Positions 1-8,205 of a DNA stretch of 37,865 nt are shown in pieces. Positions within the stretch are counted from its first letter, which is position 1, and each line of letters opens with the position of its first letter. The DNA is from Allostellaceae bacterium (GTDB taxonomy: Bacteria; Pseudomonadota; Alphaproteobacteria; ATCC43930; CGMCC-115725). The notes beneath the pieces are model-generated. The model was given only the letters and a program-made list of their open reading frames with translations. It did not search any database and was not told the origin of the DNA. A program made the position numbers and the translations under genes. The DNA lies in NCBI GenBank assembly GCA_025451725.1, contig JANWJX010000050.1:1-37865 (forward strand), read 5' to 3'.

Positions 1-1055
1 CGCAGGCGCGCGTCGCCTGCGAGACCCTCTGCACCACAAACCGCGTGGTCATGGCGGGCGAGGTGCGCGGCCCGGCCAAGATCACCAAGGACGTGCTGAT
101 CGATGTCGCGCGCCAGGCGATCAAGGACATCGGCTACGAGCAGGAAGGTTTCCACTGGCACCGCGCCAATGTCGAATGCCTGCTGCACTCGCAGTCGTCG
201 GATATCGCGCAGGGCGTCGACGCCGCGGGCAACAAGGATGAAGGCGCGGGTGACCAGGGCATCATGTTTGGTTATGCCTGCACCGAGACGCCGGAACTGA
301 TGCCCGCGCCGCTCTATTACGCGCACGAAATCCTGCGCCTGATGGCCGTGGACCGTCACGCCGGCAAGGCGCCCGATCTCGGCCCCGACGCCAAGAGCCA
401 GGTGTCTCTGCAATATGTCGACGGCAAGCCGGTACGCACCACCTCGGTCGTGGTCTCGACCCAGCACAGCGAAAAGGTCGACCAGGACAAGGTGCGCGAG
501 ATCGTGCGGCCCTACGTCATGAAGGTGCTGCCGCCGGGCTGGATGTGCGATGAGCCGCATTTCTACGTCAACCCGACCGGGCGCTTCGTCATCGGCGGTC
601 CCGACGGCGATTGCGGCCTCACCGGACGCAAGATCATCGTCGACACCTACGGCGGCGCGGCCCCGCATGGCGGCGGCGCGTTCTCGGGCAAGGACCCCAC
701 CAAGGTCGACCGCTCGGCCGCTTATGCCGCGCGCTACCTCGCCAAGAACGTGGTCGCGGCCGGCCTTGCCGACAAATGCACCATTCAGCTTTCCTACGCG
801 ATCGGCGTGTCGAAGCCGCTATCGGTCTATATCAACACCGACGGTACCGGCCATGTCGACGAGGACAAGCTGGTTAAGGTGCTGCAGGAGCTGATGGATC
901 TCAGCCCGCGCGGCATCCGCACCCATCTCGCCCTCAACAAGCCGATCTATCGCCGCACGTCGTCCTACGGCCATTTCGGCCGCAAGCCCGAGGCCGATGG
1001 CGGCTTCTCGTGGGAAAAGACCGACCTGGTCAGCCAGCTCAAAGGGGCGTTCTAG
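1..1055 (+). CDS. metK: S-adenosylmethionine synthase, 5' end cut by window
   Basis: Makes S-adenosylmethionine from methionine and ATP in the cytoplasm. The reading frame is open from base 3 with no start codon that fits, and its first residues (ACETL, then AGEVRG) are internal to the family, so roughly the first 30-40 residues lie outside the window. Two family signatures are present: [11 protein letters not shown], and the phosphate-binding loop [16 protein letters not shown]. The GTG at 45 and the ATG at 51 are internal codons and not the true start. The frame ends at a TAG at 1053-1055. The next gene on the same strand is ahcY, so the two methyl-cycle genes sit together, separated by a terminator-like palindromic repeat. 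Identity is very secure. Any riboswitch upstream of metK would be off the window. Confidence 0.97.
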   Translation, partial: QARVACETLCTTNRVVMAGEVRGPAKITKDVLIDVARQAIKDIGYEQEGFHWHRANVECLLHSQSSDIAQGVDAAGNKDEGAGDQGIMFGYACTETPELMPAPLYYAHEILRLMAVDRHAGKAPDLGPDAKSQVSLQYVDGKPVRTTSVVVSTQHSEKVDQDKVREIVRPYVMKVLPPGWMCDEPHFYVNPTGRFVIGGPDGDCGLTGRKIIVDTYGGAAPHGGGAFSGKDPTKVDRSAAYAARYLAKNVVAAGLADKCTIQLSYAIGVSKPLSVYINTDGTGHVDEDKLVKVLQELMDLSPRGIRTHLALNKPIYRRTSSYGHFGRKPEADGGFSWEKTDLVSQLKGAF

Positions 1056-1075
1056 GTCGCCGTATTTCTCAACGC

Positions 1076-1170
1076 CCCCTCACCCTTCCCTCTCCCCCTC
1101 TGGGGGAGAGGGTTGAGAAGGCTTAGCGAGGCAACGCCGAGCTTTAGCCGGAGCTGGGTGAGGGGTTTTT
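1076..1170. repeat. Nested palindromic intergenic repeat, terminator-like
   Basis: An outer inverted repeat (CCCCTCACCC at 1076-1085, GGGTGAGGGG at 1156-1165) is followed on the plus strand by five T. Inside it lies a perfect 11-bp hairpin with a TCT loop at 1088-1112. The architecture is that of the dispersed palindromic elements seen between genes in Rhizobiales. It follows metK and could terminate or attenuate transcription before ahcY. A double CGGCGCCG palindrome follows directly at 1171-1188. Copy number in the genome cannot be judged from the window. Confidence 0.7.
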
Positions 1171-1218
1171 CGGCGCCGAACGGCGCCGCTCTGCCTTCTT
1201 GAATCCGATGGAGGATTT

Positions 1219-2619
1219 ATGCCCGTCGCTTCCGAATACAAAGTGAAAGACCTCGCGCTCGCCGATTGGGGACGCAAGGAAATCACCATCGCCGAAACCG
1301 AAATGCCGGGCCTGATGGCGACGCGGAAAGAGTACGGCCCCAAGAAGCCGCTGAAGGGCGCGCGCGTCGCCGGCTCGCTGCACATGACGATTCAGACGGC
1401 GGTGCTGATCGAGACCCTGAAGGAACTCGGCGCCGACGTGCGCTGGGCGTCGTGCAACATCTATTCGACGCAGGACCACGCCGCTTCTGCGATCGTCGCG
1501 GCCGGCACACCGGTGTTCGCGGTGAAGGGCGAAAGCCTCGAGGATTACTGGGAATACACCCACAAGATTTTCGAGTGGGGCGACGGCGGCACGCCGAACA
1601 TGATCCTCGACGACGGCGGCGACGCGACGCTGCTGGTGCATCTCGGCATGAAGGCCGAGAAGGATCCGTCGGTGATCTCGAAGCCGGGCAGCGAGGAAGA
1701 GGAATTTCTCTTCGCCGCGATCAAGAAGAAGCTCAAGGCCTCGCCGGGCTGGTACTCGAAGCTCGGCGCCGCCATCAAGGGCGTGTCCGAGGAAACCACC
1801 ACCGGCGTCCATCGCCTCTACCAGATGGAAAAGGACGGCTCGCTGCTGTTCCCGGCGATCAACGTCAATGACAGCGTGACCAAGTCCAAGTTCGACAATC
1901 TCTATGGCTGCCGCGAAAGCCTCGTGGACGGCATCAAGCGCGCCACCGACGTGATGATGTCGGGCAAGGTCGCGGTGGTCGCCGGTTACGGCGACGTGGG
2001 CAAGGGTTCGGCGGCGTCGCTGCGCCAGGCCGGCGCGCGCGTCATGGTGACCGAAATCGACCCGATCTGCGCGCTGCAGGCGGCGATGGAAGGCTATCAG
2101 GTCGTGACCATGGAAGAAGCCGCGCCGCAGGCCGACATCTTCGTCACCGCGACCGGCAACGTCGACATCATCACGCTCGACCATATGCGGAAGATGAAAG
2201 ACCGCGCCATCGTCTGCAACATCGGCCATTTCGACAACGAGATTCAGGTCGGCGCGCTGAAGAACCTGAAATGGGACAACATCAAGCCGCAGGTCGATGA
2301 GATCGAGTTCCCCGACGGCAAGAAGATCATCCTCTTGGCCGAAGGGCGGCTGGTGAATCTCGGCTGCGCCACCGGGCATCCGAGCTTCGTCATGAGCGCG
2401 TCCTTCACCAACCAGACGCTGGCGCAGATCGAGCTGTTCACGCAGCAGGGCAAGTACCAGAAGAAGGTCTATACCCTGCCCAAGCATCTCGACGAGAAAG
2501 TGGCGCTGCTGCATCTCGCCAAAGTCGGCGCGCATCTGACCAAGCTGACCGACAAGCAGGCCGGCTATCTCGGCATTTCGCAACAGGGCCCGTACAAGGC
2601 CGATCACTATCGGTATTAA
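1219..2619 (+). CDS. ahcY: Adenosylhomocysteinase (S-adenosylhomocysteine hydrolase)
   Basis: Splits S-adenosylhomocysteine into adenosine and homocysteine, relieving product inhibition of methyltransferases; cytoplasmic and NAD-dependent. The 466-residue product has the usual bacterial length. Visible marks are the N-terminal ADWGRKEI motif, the NAD-binding glycine loop [10 protein letters not shown], the GHFDNEI segment, and the family's C-terminal KADHYRY ending. The start ATG at 1219 has a GGAGGA ribosome site a few bases upstream, and the protein begins as the family normally does. It lies after metK on the same strand and before a MetF-like gene, which makes a compact methyl-cycle group. 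Nothing in the sequence suggests damage. Confidence 0.98.
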   Translation: MPVASEYKVKDLALADWGRKEITIAETEMPGLMATRKEYGPKKPLKGARVAGSLHMTIQTAVLIETLKELGADVRWASCNIYSTQDHAASAIVAAGTPVFAVKGESLEDYWEYTHKIFEWGDGGTPNMILDDGGDATLLVHLGMKAEKDPSVISKPGSEEEEFLFAAIKKKLKASPGWYSKLGAAIKGVSEETTTGVHRLYQMEKDGSLLFPAINVNDSVTKSKFDNLYGCRESLVDGIKRATDVMMSGKVAVVAGYGDVGKGSAASLRQAGARVMVTEIDPICALQAAMEGYQVVTMEEAAPQADIFVTATGNVDIITLDHMRKMKDRAIVCNIGHFDNEIQVGALKNLKWDNIKPQVDEIEFPDGKKIILLAEGRLVNLGCATGHPSFVMSASFTNQTLAQIELFTQQGKYQKKVYTLPKHLDEKVALLHLAKVGAHLTKLTDKQAGYLGISQQGPYKADHYRY

Positions 2620-2638
2620 GAGAAGGCTGGATCGAAGC

Positions 2639-2759
2639 CGTGCGTCCTTCGAGACGCCGGCTTCGCCGGCTCCTCAGGACGAGGAAAGCGGGGCGTGCCA
2701 TCTGATTTGGTCCTCATGCCGAGGAGCGGCGCACAGCGCCGCGTCTCGAAGCACGCACG
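2639..2759. repeat. Large palindromic (REP/MITE-like) intergenic repeat
   Basis: Imperfect inverted repeat filling the gap between ahcY and the MetF-like gene. The outer arms are CGTGCGTCCTTCGAGACG at 2639-2656 and CGTCTCGAAGCACGCACG at 2742-2759. Inner arms include CCTCAGGACGAGG and CCTCATGCCGAGG, plus small GC hairpins (GCCGGCTTCGCCGGC and GGCGCACAGCGCC). The motif resembles the abundant rhizobial elements that read CCTCAT-GAGG-AGCG. It carries no ORF of its own, and its end comes only seven bases before the next start codon. Confidence 0.7.
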
Positions 2760-2765
2760 ATACTG

Positions 2766-3677
2766 ATGCCGCGAAGCATGGCCGGATCGCCGACCGAAAC
2801 CGCCCTTCACGCCGCCGTCGTCGCGCTGGTTCAGGGCGCGTCGCTGGAACTGATGCCGCGCGACAAGGCCGCGGTGGATCGCGCCATCGAAAAAGCGGTG
2901 CCCGGCTCCGAGGTTTATATCGCCCGCGTGCCGGGCGACGCGCACGGCGCGACGGTCGCGACCGCGGTGCTGCTGCGCAAGGCCGGCTTCGAGCCGATCC
3001 CGCATGTCGGCGCGCGCTATTTCGAAAGCGCGGCGGCGCTCGACGACACGGTGGCGCGGCTGGTGGGCGAGGCCGGGGTCGACAAGGTCCTCTGCATCGC
3101 GGGCGATCTCGACCATGCCGAAGGTCCGTTCCCGGCCAGCACCGACGTGATCGCGAGCGGCGTCTTCGCCAAAAACGGCATCAAGCGCGTCGGCATCGCC
3201 GGCTATCCCGAAGGCCACGGCAAGATCGAGCTGCCGGTCCTGGCCGAGCACATGGGCAAGAAGCTCGACCTCCTAGCGCAGCAAAAGATTCCGGCGCTGA
3301 TCGTCTCGCAATTCTGCTTCGAGGCGGCGCCCATCGTCGATTTCGTCAAGCGCGTGCGGGCGCGCGACGTCCACGCCCCGATCCGCATCGGCCTCGCCGG
3401 CCCGGCCAGCATCACGACGCTGACCAGGTTCGCGATCCGCTGCGGCATCGGCAACTCGCTGCGCGCGCTGACCAGCGGGCGCGGCATCACGCGGCTTCTG
3501 TCCGAAGCGGGGCCCGAAGCCGTGGTGACGGCGCTGGCGCAAGCGACGCTCGGCGCCGAGGGGCTGCATTTCTATACGTTCGGCGGCGTGTCCAAGGCGG
3601 CCGACTGGCTCAATGCGGTCCGCGCCGGCAAGTTCGACTTGACGGGCGACGAAGCGGGGTTCCGTATCCGCCGATAA
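2766..3677 (+). CDS. Divergent methylenetetrahydrofolate reductase-family (MetF-like) protein
   Basis: Likely a flavin-dependent TIM-barrel protein of the 5,10-methylenetetrahydrofolate reductase family, interconverting methylene- and methyl-tetrahydrofolate. The 303 residues are close to the usual bacterial MetF length. Family landmarks are the early SLELMPRD segment (the Glu position of the MetF active site), AGD in place of the usual RGD, GYPEGH in place of the usual GYPE-H loop, and VSQFCFE matching the TQFFF strand. The sequence is clearly divergent from housekeeping MetF, so the physiological substrate is uncertain. It starts right after a palindromic repeat with no strong ribosome site; the ATG at 2778 is an alternative start. 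A citryl-CoA-lyase-like gene follows after 16 bp, so the two are probably one operon. Neighbouring metK and ahcY agree with a one-carbon role. Confidence 0.75.
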   Translation: MPRSMAGSPTETALHAAVVALVQGASLELMPRDKAAVDRAIEKAVPGSEVYIARVPGDAHGATVATAVLLRKAGFEPIPHVGARYFESAAALDDTVARLVGEAGVDKVLCIAGDLDHAEGPFPASTDVIASGVFAKNGIKRVGIAGYPEGHGKIELPVLAEHMGKKLDLLAQQKIPALIVSQFCFEAAPIVDFVKRVRARDVHAPIRIGLAGPASITTLTRFAIRCGIGNSLRALTSGRGITRLLSEAGPEAVVTALAQATLGAEGLHFYTFGGVSKAADWLNAVRAGKFDLTGDEAGFRIRR

Positions 3678-3693
3678 ACGGGAGGAGACCCCG

Positions 3694-4458
3694 ATGGCGG
3701 ACCGCCCCACGACCGGCATTGCGACCTCGACGGAGACGACGATCATCGTCCGTGGCCGCGATCTGGTCGGCGAGCTGATGGGCAAATACAGCTTCACCGA
3801 GTTCGTCTATTTCCTGATCTGTCACCGCTTTCCGACCGCGGGCGAGACGCGCGTGCTCGACGCCTGTCTCGTCACCATCGCGGAACACGGGCTGACTCCG
3901 TCATCGATCGTGACGCGGCTGATCGCCGACAGCGTGCCGGAGGAAACCCAGGTCGCGATGGCGGCGGGCTTGCTCGCGGTCGGCAGCGTCTTCGTCGGCA
4001 CCATGGAAGGTTGCGGCGCGATATTGCGGCGCGGCGTGGCACAGGGCGGCGATCTCCACGCCTACTGCCGCGAAATCGTCGCCGATTTCCGCGCGCGCAA
4101 GGCGGCGCTGCCCGGCTTCGGCCATCCGATCCACAAGCCCGACGATCCGCGCGTGCCGCGCCTGTTCGAGATCGCGGCCGAATGCGGCGTCAAAGGCGAG
4201 TACATCGCCTTGTTGAAACGGCTGGGCGCCGAGCTCAACCGTCAGGCCGGACGGCACCTTACCATCAACGCGACCGGCGCCATTGCGGCGCTGCTGCTCG
4301 AAATCGGCCTGCCGGTCGAGATCATGCGCGGCATCGCCGTGGTGTCGCGGGCGGGCGGCCTCACCGGTCACATCGTCGAAGAGCGCGCCACCCATTCCGG
4401 CCGCCACATTTGGAACATGGTGGAGCACGCGATTCCGTATGAGGAGCCGAAGGAATGA
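3694..4458 (+). CDS. Citryl-CoA lyase/citrate synthase-fold protein with altered active site
   Basis: Short member (254 residues, against about 430) of the citrate synthase superfamily, equivalent to the C-terminal catalytic part and most like stand-alone citryl-CoA lyases. The strongest motif is LPGFGHPIHKPDDPR, with His144 at the position of the citrate synthase oxaloacetate-binding His. The usual GP-HGGAN histidine is replaced in GTMEGCGAI (Glu105 by my alignment). The usual NVD aspartate appears as NAT (Thr194). ATP-citrate lyase also lacks the first His but keeps the Asp. Cleavage or synthesis of a CoA thioester is therefore unproven. A GGAGGAG ribosome site precedes the ATG. The gene follows the MetF-like gene closely and shares an ATGA overlap with the esterase downstream. 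The family assignment is firm, the function is open. Confidence 0.75.
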   Translation: MADRPTTGIATSTETTIIVRGRDLVGELMGKYSFTEFVYFLICHRFPTAGETRVLDACLVTIAEHGLTPSSIVTRLIADSVPEETQVAMAAGLLAVGSVFVGTMEGCGAILRRGVAQGGDLHAYCREIVADFRARKAALPGFGHPIHKPDDPRVPRLFEIAAECGVKGEYIALLKRLGAELNRQAGRHLTINATGAIAALLLEIGLPVEIMRGIAVVSRAGGLTGHIVEERATHSGRHIWNMVEHAIPYEEPKE

Positions 4459-5378
4459 CGCGGCGCGCGCTGGGATTGACGGTCGCCTTGATGCTGTCGG
4501 CCACGGCCGCTTTCGCCGCCGACGAAAGCGGCACCATTCAGGTTGGTGGCAACGAGAGAGCCTACCTCGCCTATATCCCCGACAAGCTGCCGCCAGGCGC
4601 GCCGCTTGTCTTCGTGTTGCACGGCACTGGCGGCAACGGCGAGCATATGCGCGCCGAGACCGGCGCGGAGTTCGACCGGCTCGCCGACGCGCAGGGTTTT
4701 GCGGTGGTCTATCCGACCGGCTACAACAATAGTTGGGACGATTGCCGCAAGACCGATCCGCTGCCCGCCAAGGCGCAGAAGATCGACGATATCGGCTTTT
4801 TCCGCGCGCTGATTGCGCAATTCCACGACAAGCATGGAACCGATCCGCGCAAAGTTTTCATCATGGGCTATTCAAACGGCGCGCAGATGGCGATGCGCGT
4901 CGCGCTCGAGGCGCCCGACATGGTCGCCGCCATCGCCGCGGTCAGCGCCAACCTGCCGGTCGCGGAGAATTCCGTGTGCGGCCACAAGGACAAGCCGGTC
5001 GCGGTGCTGCTGATGGACGGCACCGGCGATCCGGTCAATCCGTTCAAGGGCGGCGAGGTCAATCTCGGCAAGCTCGGCAGCCGCGGCGTGGTCATGTCGA
5101 CCGAGGAGACCGCGACCTATTGGGCGATGCTGGCGGGCTATGTCGGCGAGGCCGAGACCGACACGATGCCGCATCGCGACCCAGCCGATCCGACCTCGGT
5201 CAAGGTCCTGGATTGGCACGAGCCTGGGATGAAGCCGGTCATCGTCTTCGTCATCGAGGGTGGCGGGCACGTCGTGCCCAATCCGCATTTTCAGTTCCCG
5301 CCATTCCTCGGCAAGGTGACGCGCGACCTCGACGCGCCGCAAATCATCTGGCGCTTCTTCCGCAGCACGATGAAGTGA
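4455..5378 (+). CDS. Secreted PHB-depolymerase/feruloyl-esterase-family hydrolase
   Basis: Exported alpha/beta hydrolase of the LpqC/poly(3-hydroxybutyrate) depolymerase (CE1-like) family, probably cleaving an ester in the periplasm or outside. Residues 1-22 form a signal peptide (RR, hydrophobic core, AFA-AD cleavage). The oxyanion segment is VLHGTGGNG, and the nucleophile sits in GYSNGA. The acid is likely the Asp in GTGDPVNP and the His that in EGGGHVVP. Feruloyl-type esterases of this family release phenolic acids, which would suit the aromatic genes nearby, but polyester or acetyl-ester substrates are equally possible. The ATG overlaps the stop of the citryl-CoA-lyase-like gene (ATGA), so it is the last gene of this run. 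It ends three bases from a convergent gene. Confidence 0.85.
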   Translation: MTRRALGLTVALMLSATAAFAADESGTIQVGGNERAYLAYIPDKLPPGAPLVFVLHGTGGNGEHMRAETGAEFDRLADAQGFAVVYPTGYNNSWDDCRKTDPLPAKAQKIDDIGFFRALIAQFHDKHGTDPRKVFIMGYSNGAQMAMRVALEAPDMVAAIAAVSANLPVAENSVCGHKDKPVAVLLMDGTGDPVNPFKGGEVNLGKLGSRGVVMSTEETATYWAMLAGYVGEAETDTMPHRDPADPTSVKVLDWHEPGMKPVIVFVIEGGGHVVPNPHFQFPPFLGKVTRDLDAPQIIWRFFRSTMK

Positions 5379-5381
5379 GGA

Positions 5382-6191
5382 CTAGCGGTTGGCGTAAGGG
5401 CGGCCCGCGGTTTCGCGCCGCATCCGCCGCACCATCGCGGCGAATTGGAGAGCGGCGATGTCGCCGGTGGCCTCGAATTTGGCATGCGTCACCGCGGTTT
5501 GCTTGAGCGTCGCGTCCGACAGATGGATGTTCGGTCCGGCGATGGAATCGGCGGCGAGCTGAACTTCGCAGGCGCGCTGCAGGGTCCACAGCGTCCGAAA
5601 CGTTTGCGGCACGTCCGGCCCGACCACGAGGAGCCCATGGTTGCACATGATGAGGATCGGCTTGTCGGCGAGCGACGCCACCATGCGCGGCCGCTCGTCG
5701 ATTTCCGACGCGACGCCTTCGAAATCGTGGTAGCCGACCAGGCCGGCGAGCTGCGCGCTGTAGAAATTGTCGTGGCTCAACCCCGAGGCCTTGCAGGCCA
5801 CCGCCATGCCGGCGTCGGTGTGGACATGCATGATGCAATGCGCGTCCGCGCGCGCGGCGTGGATCGCGCCGTGGATGATGTAGCCCGCGAGGTTCCGCGG
5901 ATAGGCCGAATAGCCGACGATGTTGCCGTCGATATCGACCTTGACGAGATTGTCGGGCGTCACTTCCTCATAGGTCAGGCCGAACGGGTTGAGCAGATAG
6001 TGCCGCTCCGGCCCCGGGACGCGCAACGTGATGTGGTTGAAGATCGCCTCGGTCCAGCCCATGAAATAGAAGAGGTTGAAGCAGTCGGCGAGCTGACAGC
6101 GCAGCTTCCACTCCTCGGCGTTCATTTTCGCCGGCGCCTCGGGCTGGCGGTCGAGCCAGGAATCCGTCATCAACATCGTGGTCTCCGTCAT
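5382..6191 (-). CDS. Class II aldolase/adducin-fold metalloenzyme, probably not an aldolase
   Basis: A 269-residue protein of the class II aldolase/adducin family. Metal ligands are visible as His122 and His124 (MHVHT) and His185 (CNHGLL). The catalytic Glu of fuculose-phosphate-type aldolases (SEW-x2-H) is replaced in the matching segment LAGYIIH (Gly103). The same fold includes aromatic enzymes such as 3,4-dihydroxyphthalate decarboxylase and the CloR-type oxygenases. With UbiX and a flavoprotein in the same operon, decarboxylation or oxidation of an aromatic acid is a reasonable inference. The start at 6191 gives an ATGA overlap with ubiX; an internal ATG at 6176 has a better GGAG spacing and is a real alternative. 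Family secure, substrate unknown. Confidence 0.8.
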   Translation of the reverse strand: MTETTMLMTDSWLDRQPEAPAKMNAEEWKLRCQLADCFNLFYFMGWTEAIFNHITLRVPGPERHYLLNPFGLTYEEVTPDNLVKVDIDGNIVGYSAYPRNLAGYIIHGAIHAARADAHCIMHVHTDAGMAVACKASGLSHDNFYSAQLAGLVGYHDFEGVASEIDERPRMVASLADKPILIMCNHGLLVVGPDVPQTFRTLWTLQRACEVQLAADSIAGPNIHLSDATLKQTAVTHAKFEATGDIAALQFAAMVRRMRRETAGRPYANR

Positions 6192-6772
6192 TTCTTTTCG
6201 GCCGCGATCCCGCTCCAGCGCTTCACTTTGCCGCTGTCGAGGCCGAACAAATCCAGCATGCGACCGACGCTTTGCGTCACCATTTCGTCGATATTGGCGG
6301 GCGCGGCATAGAAGGCGGGCACCGGCGGCGCCACCACCGCGCCCATTTCGGTCAGCAGCGTCATGGTCTTGAGATGGCCGAGATGCAGCGGCGTCTCGCG
6401 CACCATCAGGACGAGGCGCCGCCGCTCCTTCAACACCACGTCGGCGGCGCGCGTCACCAGCGAGGTCGTCACGCCGGTCGCGATCTCGGACATGGTGCGG
6501 ATCGAGCACGGCGCAATCAGCATGCCCTCGGTGCGGAACGAGCCGCTCGAGATCGAGGCGGCGATGTTGGCGCGGTCATGCACGACGTCGGCGAGCGCGC
6601 GAATGTCAGCGATGGCGTATTTGGTTTCCTGCGCGACGGTGATCGCCGCGGCCTGCGACAGCACCAGATGCGTCTCGACGCCGAGACCGCGCAGCAATTC
6701 CAGCGCCCGGACGCCGTAAATCGCGCCCGATGCGCCGGTGATCGCAACGATAAGACGCGGGCGGTCGGCCAT
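6188..6772 (-). CDS. ubiX: UbiX-family flavin prenyltransferase
   Basis: Makes prenylated FMN, the cofactor of UbiD-type (de)carboxylases, from FMN and dimethylallyl phosphate. The 194-residue protein has the family's N-terminal ITGASGAIYGVRALELL flavin loop, the SxxTE-like segment SSGSFRTEGMLIAPCSIRTM, and the conserved VLMVRETPL motif near residue 140. The middle gene of a three-gene minus-strand operon, it follows the flavoprotein by 18 bp and overlaps the class II aldolase-fold gene by 4 bp. No ubiD is present in the window. It may serve a UbiD elsewhere, or it may be the genome's general ubiX for ubiquinone. The operon context favours an aromatic-acid pathway, which is inference. Confidence 0.93.
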   Translation of the reverse strand: MADRPRLIVAITGASGAIYGVRALELLRGLGVETHLVLSQAAAITVAQETKYAIADIRALADVVHDRANIAASISSGSFRTEGMLIAPCSIRTMSEIATGVTTSLVTRAADVVLKERRRLVLMVRETPLHLGHLKTMTLLTEMGAVVAPPVPAFYAAPANIDEMVTQSVGRMLDLFGLDSGKVKRWSGIAAEKK

Positions 6773-6790
6773 GCCGCCTTTCTTACGCGC

Positions 6791-7996
6791 CTATCGTCCG
6801 GGCGGGAAGGCCCCTTCCGGCGTCAGGCCGAGCATCGAGCGGCCGGCGAACATGATGTTGGTCGGGCCCACCACGCCGTGCTGCGACACCATGTGGACGT
6901 CGCGGAAACAGCGCTCGAGCCGGCTCGTCGCGTAGATCGAGGTCGCGCCCGCCGCGCCGAACATCAGGTCGGTTGCCTTGATCGCTTGCTGCACCGCTGT
7001 GGAGCAAGCGAGCCGGTTCTCCGCCGCCAGTTCCATCGGCACCGGCTTGCCAGCGCTGAGCCGCTGCCACATCGCGTCGATGGTTTCCATCATGAAGGCG
7101 CGGCCGGAGCGCAACAGCCCCTCTGCCTCGCCGACCTTGTTCTGCACCACATCCTGCTGGGCGAGGAGCGAGTTCATCCGGCTCGGCTTTTTCTCGGTGG
7201 CGAGGCGGATGAAGCTCTCGATCGCGTCGCGCGCGATGCCGAGCGCCACCGCGGCGACATTCGGACCCCAGATGTTCGGGATCTGCGTCGAATAGAGCGG
7301 CCCCTTTTGCACCGGCGGCGCGCCGATCGAGGCGAATTCCCGATCATCCGGCACGAAAATATCGGTGCACTGGAAATGAGTGCTGCCGGTGCCGCGCAGG
7401 CCCGCCGAGTACCAGGTGTCGAGAATCTCGCAATCGGCGATCGGGACGAAGAACGCATGAGGCTCGGGCTGGCCGTCCGGCCCGATCTTGGGTTTGCCGT
7501 CGTCGTCAAAGATGAAGCACGCCGTCACCATCCAGTTGGCATGGTGGCAGCCGCTCGCCAACGGCCATTTGCCGTTGATGCGATAGCCGCCCGGCACCTT
7601 CTTGGCGCGGCCGTGGGTGGCGAGGATGGTGCCGGCGATGACGCTGTTCGGATCGTCTGCGAAAATGCCGCGTGCGACGGCTTCGTTCATGAAGCCCCAC
7701 AGGATGGCGGTGTTGCCGCCGATCATCACGTTCCAGCCGGCGGCGCCGTCCTGGCGCGACACTTCCTCGGTCACGCGCACTTTGGTCGCAAGATCGACCT
7801 CGGCGCCGCCATAGGCGCGCGGCACCCAGAGATGAAACAGGCCGGCGTCGCGCATCCCCTCGAACAGCTTCTGCGGCAGCTGCCGTTTCGCTTCGCCTTC
7901 ATCGCGATATTTCTCGGTGAGCGGCGCCAGCGCGCGGGCGCGCGCCACCCAATCGTCGCCGGTCACGGCGCGGCTGCGCCAATCTCCTTCAGGCAT
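6791..7996 (-). CDS. Acyl-CoA dehydrogenase-fold flavin-dependent monooxygenase candidate
   Basis: A 401-residue protein with the acyl-CoA dehydrogenase fold. It resembles the group D flavoprotein hydroxylases (HsaA, HpaB/C2, DszC type) more than true acyl-CoA dehydrogenases: the C-terminal part carries SRLERCFRDVHMVSQHG, a region typical of that group, and I see no clear catalytic Glu. Such enzymes hydroxylate phenols or related rings with reduced flavin supplied by a separate reductase; no reductase gene is visible here. It is the first gene of the minus-strand operon leading into ubiX and the class II aldolase-fold gene, and it is divergent from the first hydroquinone dioxygenase, so it could supply that pathway. 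A GGAGGAG motif lies about 10 bases before the ATG. Family firm, reaction inferred. Confidence 0.75.
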   Translation of the reverse strand: MPEGDWRSRAVTGDDWVARARALAPLTEKYRDEGEAKRQLPQKLFEGMRDAGLFHLWVPRAYGGAEVDLATKVRVTEEVSRQDGAAGWNVMIGGNTAILWGFMNEAVARGIFADDPNSVIAGTILATHGRAKKVPGGYRINGKWPLASGCHHANWMVTACFIFDDDGKPKIGPDGQPEPHAFFVPIADCEILDTWYSAGLRGTGSTHFQCTDIFVPDDREFASIGAPPVQKGPLYSTQIPNIWGPNVAAVALGIARDAIESFIRLATEKKPSRMNSLLAQQDVVQNKVGEAEGLLRSGRAFMMETIDAMWQRLSAGKPVPMELAAENRLACSTAVQQAIKATDLMFGAAGATSIYATSRLERCFRDVHMVSQHGVVGPTNIMFAGRSMLGLTPEGAFPPGR

Positions 7997-8205
7997 ATTC
8001 TATCGACTCCTCCCGGTGCGCAGATTTGGTATTCGGCATACAGACAAAAACGGCGCGGGGCAACGCAAAGATATTATCGATATCATGCTCACCGGGTTTT
8101 TCGCGCCCGTGCAACCTTGACCCTGGCCCGGCGCCGCTCTAACAATTTGGCAATTAATTGAGGTAGCCAACGAATTTGGCGCTGACTCGCCTTGGGAGGG
8201 CGTGA
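7997..8205. promoter_or_regulatory. Divergent promoter region before hydroquinone dioxygenase copy 1
   Basis: A 209-bp gap between divergent operons, without a coding signal. It holds an inverted repeat GATAT-N5-ATATC at 8070-8084 whose reverse strand contains TCGATAAT, recalling PcaU/PobR-type IclR sites. It also holds TTGGC-N14-GCCAA at 8147-8170 enclosing CAATTAATTG, and the direct repeat AATTTGGC at 8144-8151 and 8173-8180. These are plausible regulator sites; none is proven, and no regulator gene is adjacent. Confidence 0.45.

Noticed and set aside
1056-1218. Possible SAH or SAM riboswitch before ahcY
   Set aside because: The G/C-rich hairpins are explained by a palindromic repeat, and I could not fit the riboswitch core. 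A covariance-model search of this gap would decide.
1144-2607. A 487-codon minus-strand frame opposite ahcY
   Set aside because: It mirrors ahcY almost exactly, has no recognisable domain and arises from third-position GC bias.
6272-8161. A 629-codon plus-strand frame opposite ubiX and the flavoprotein
   Set aside because: It is antisense to two genes with firm family motifs and would remove the divergent promoter region.
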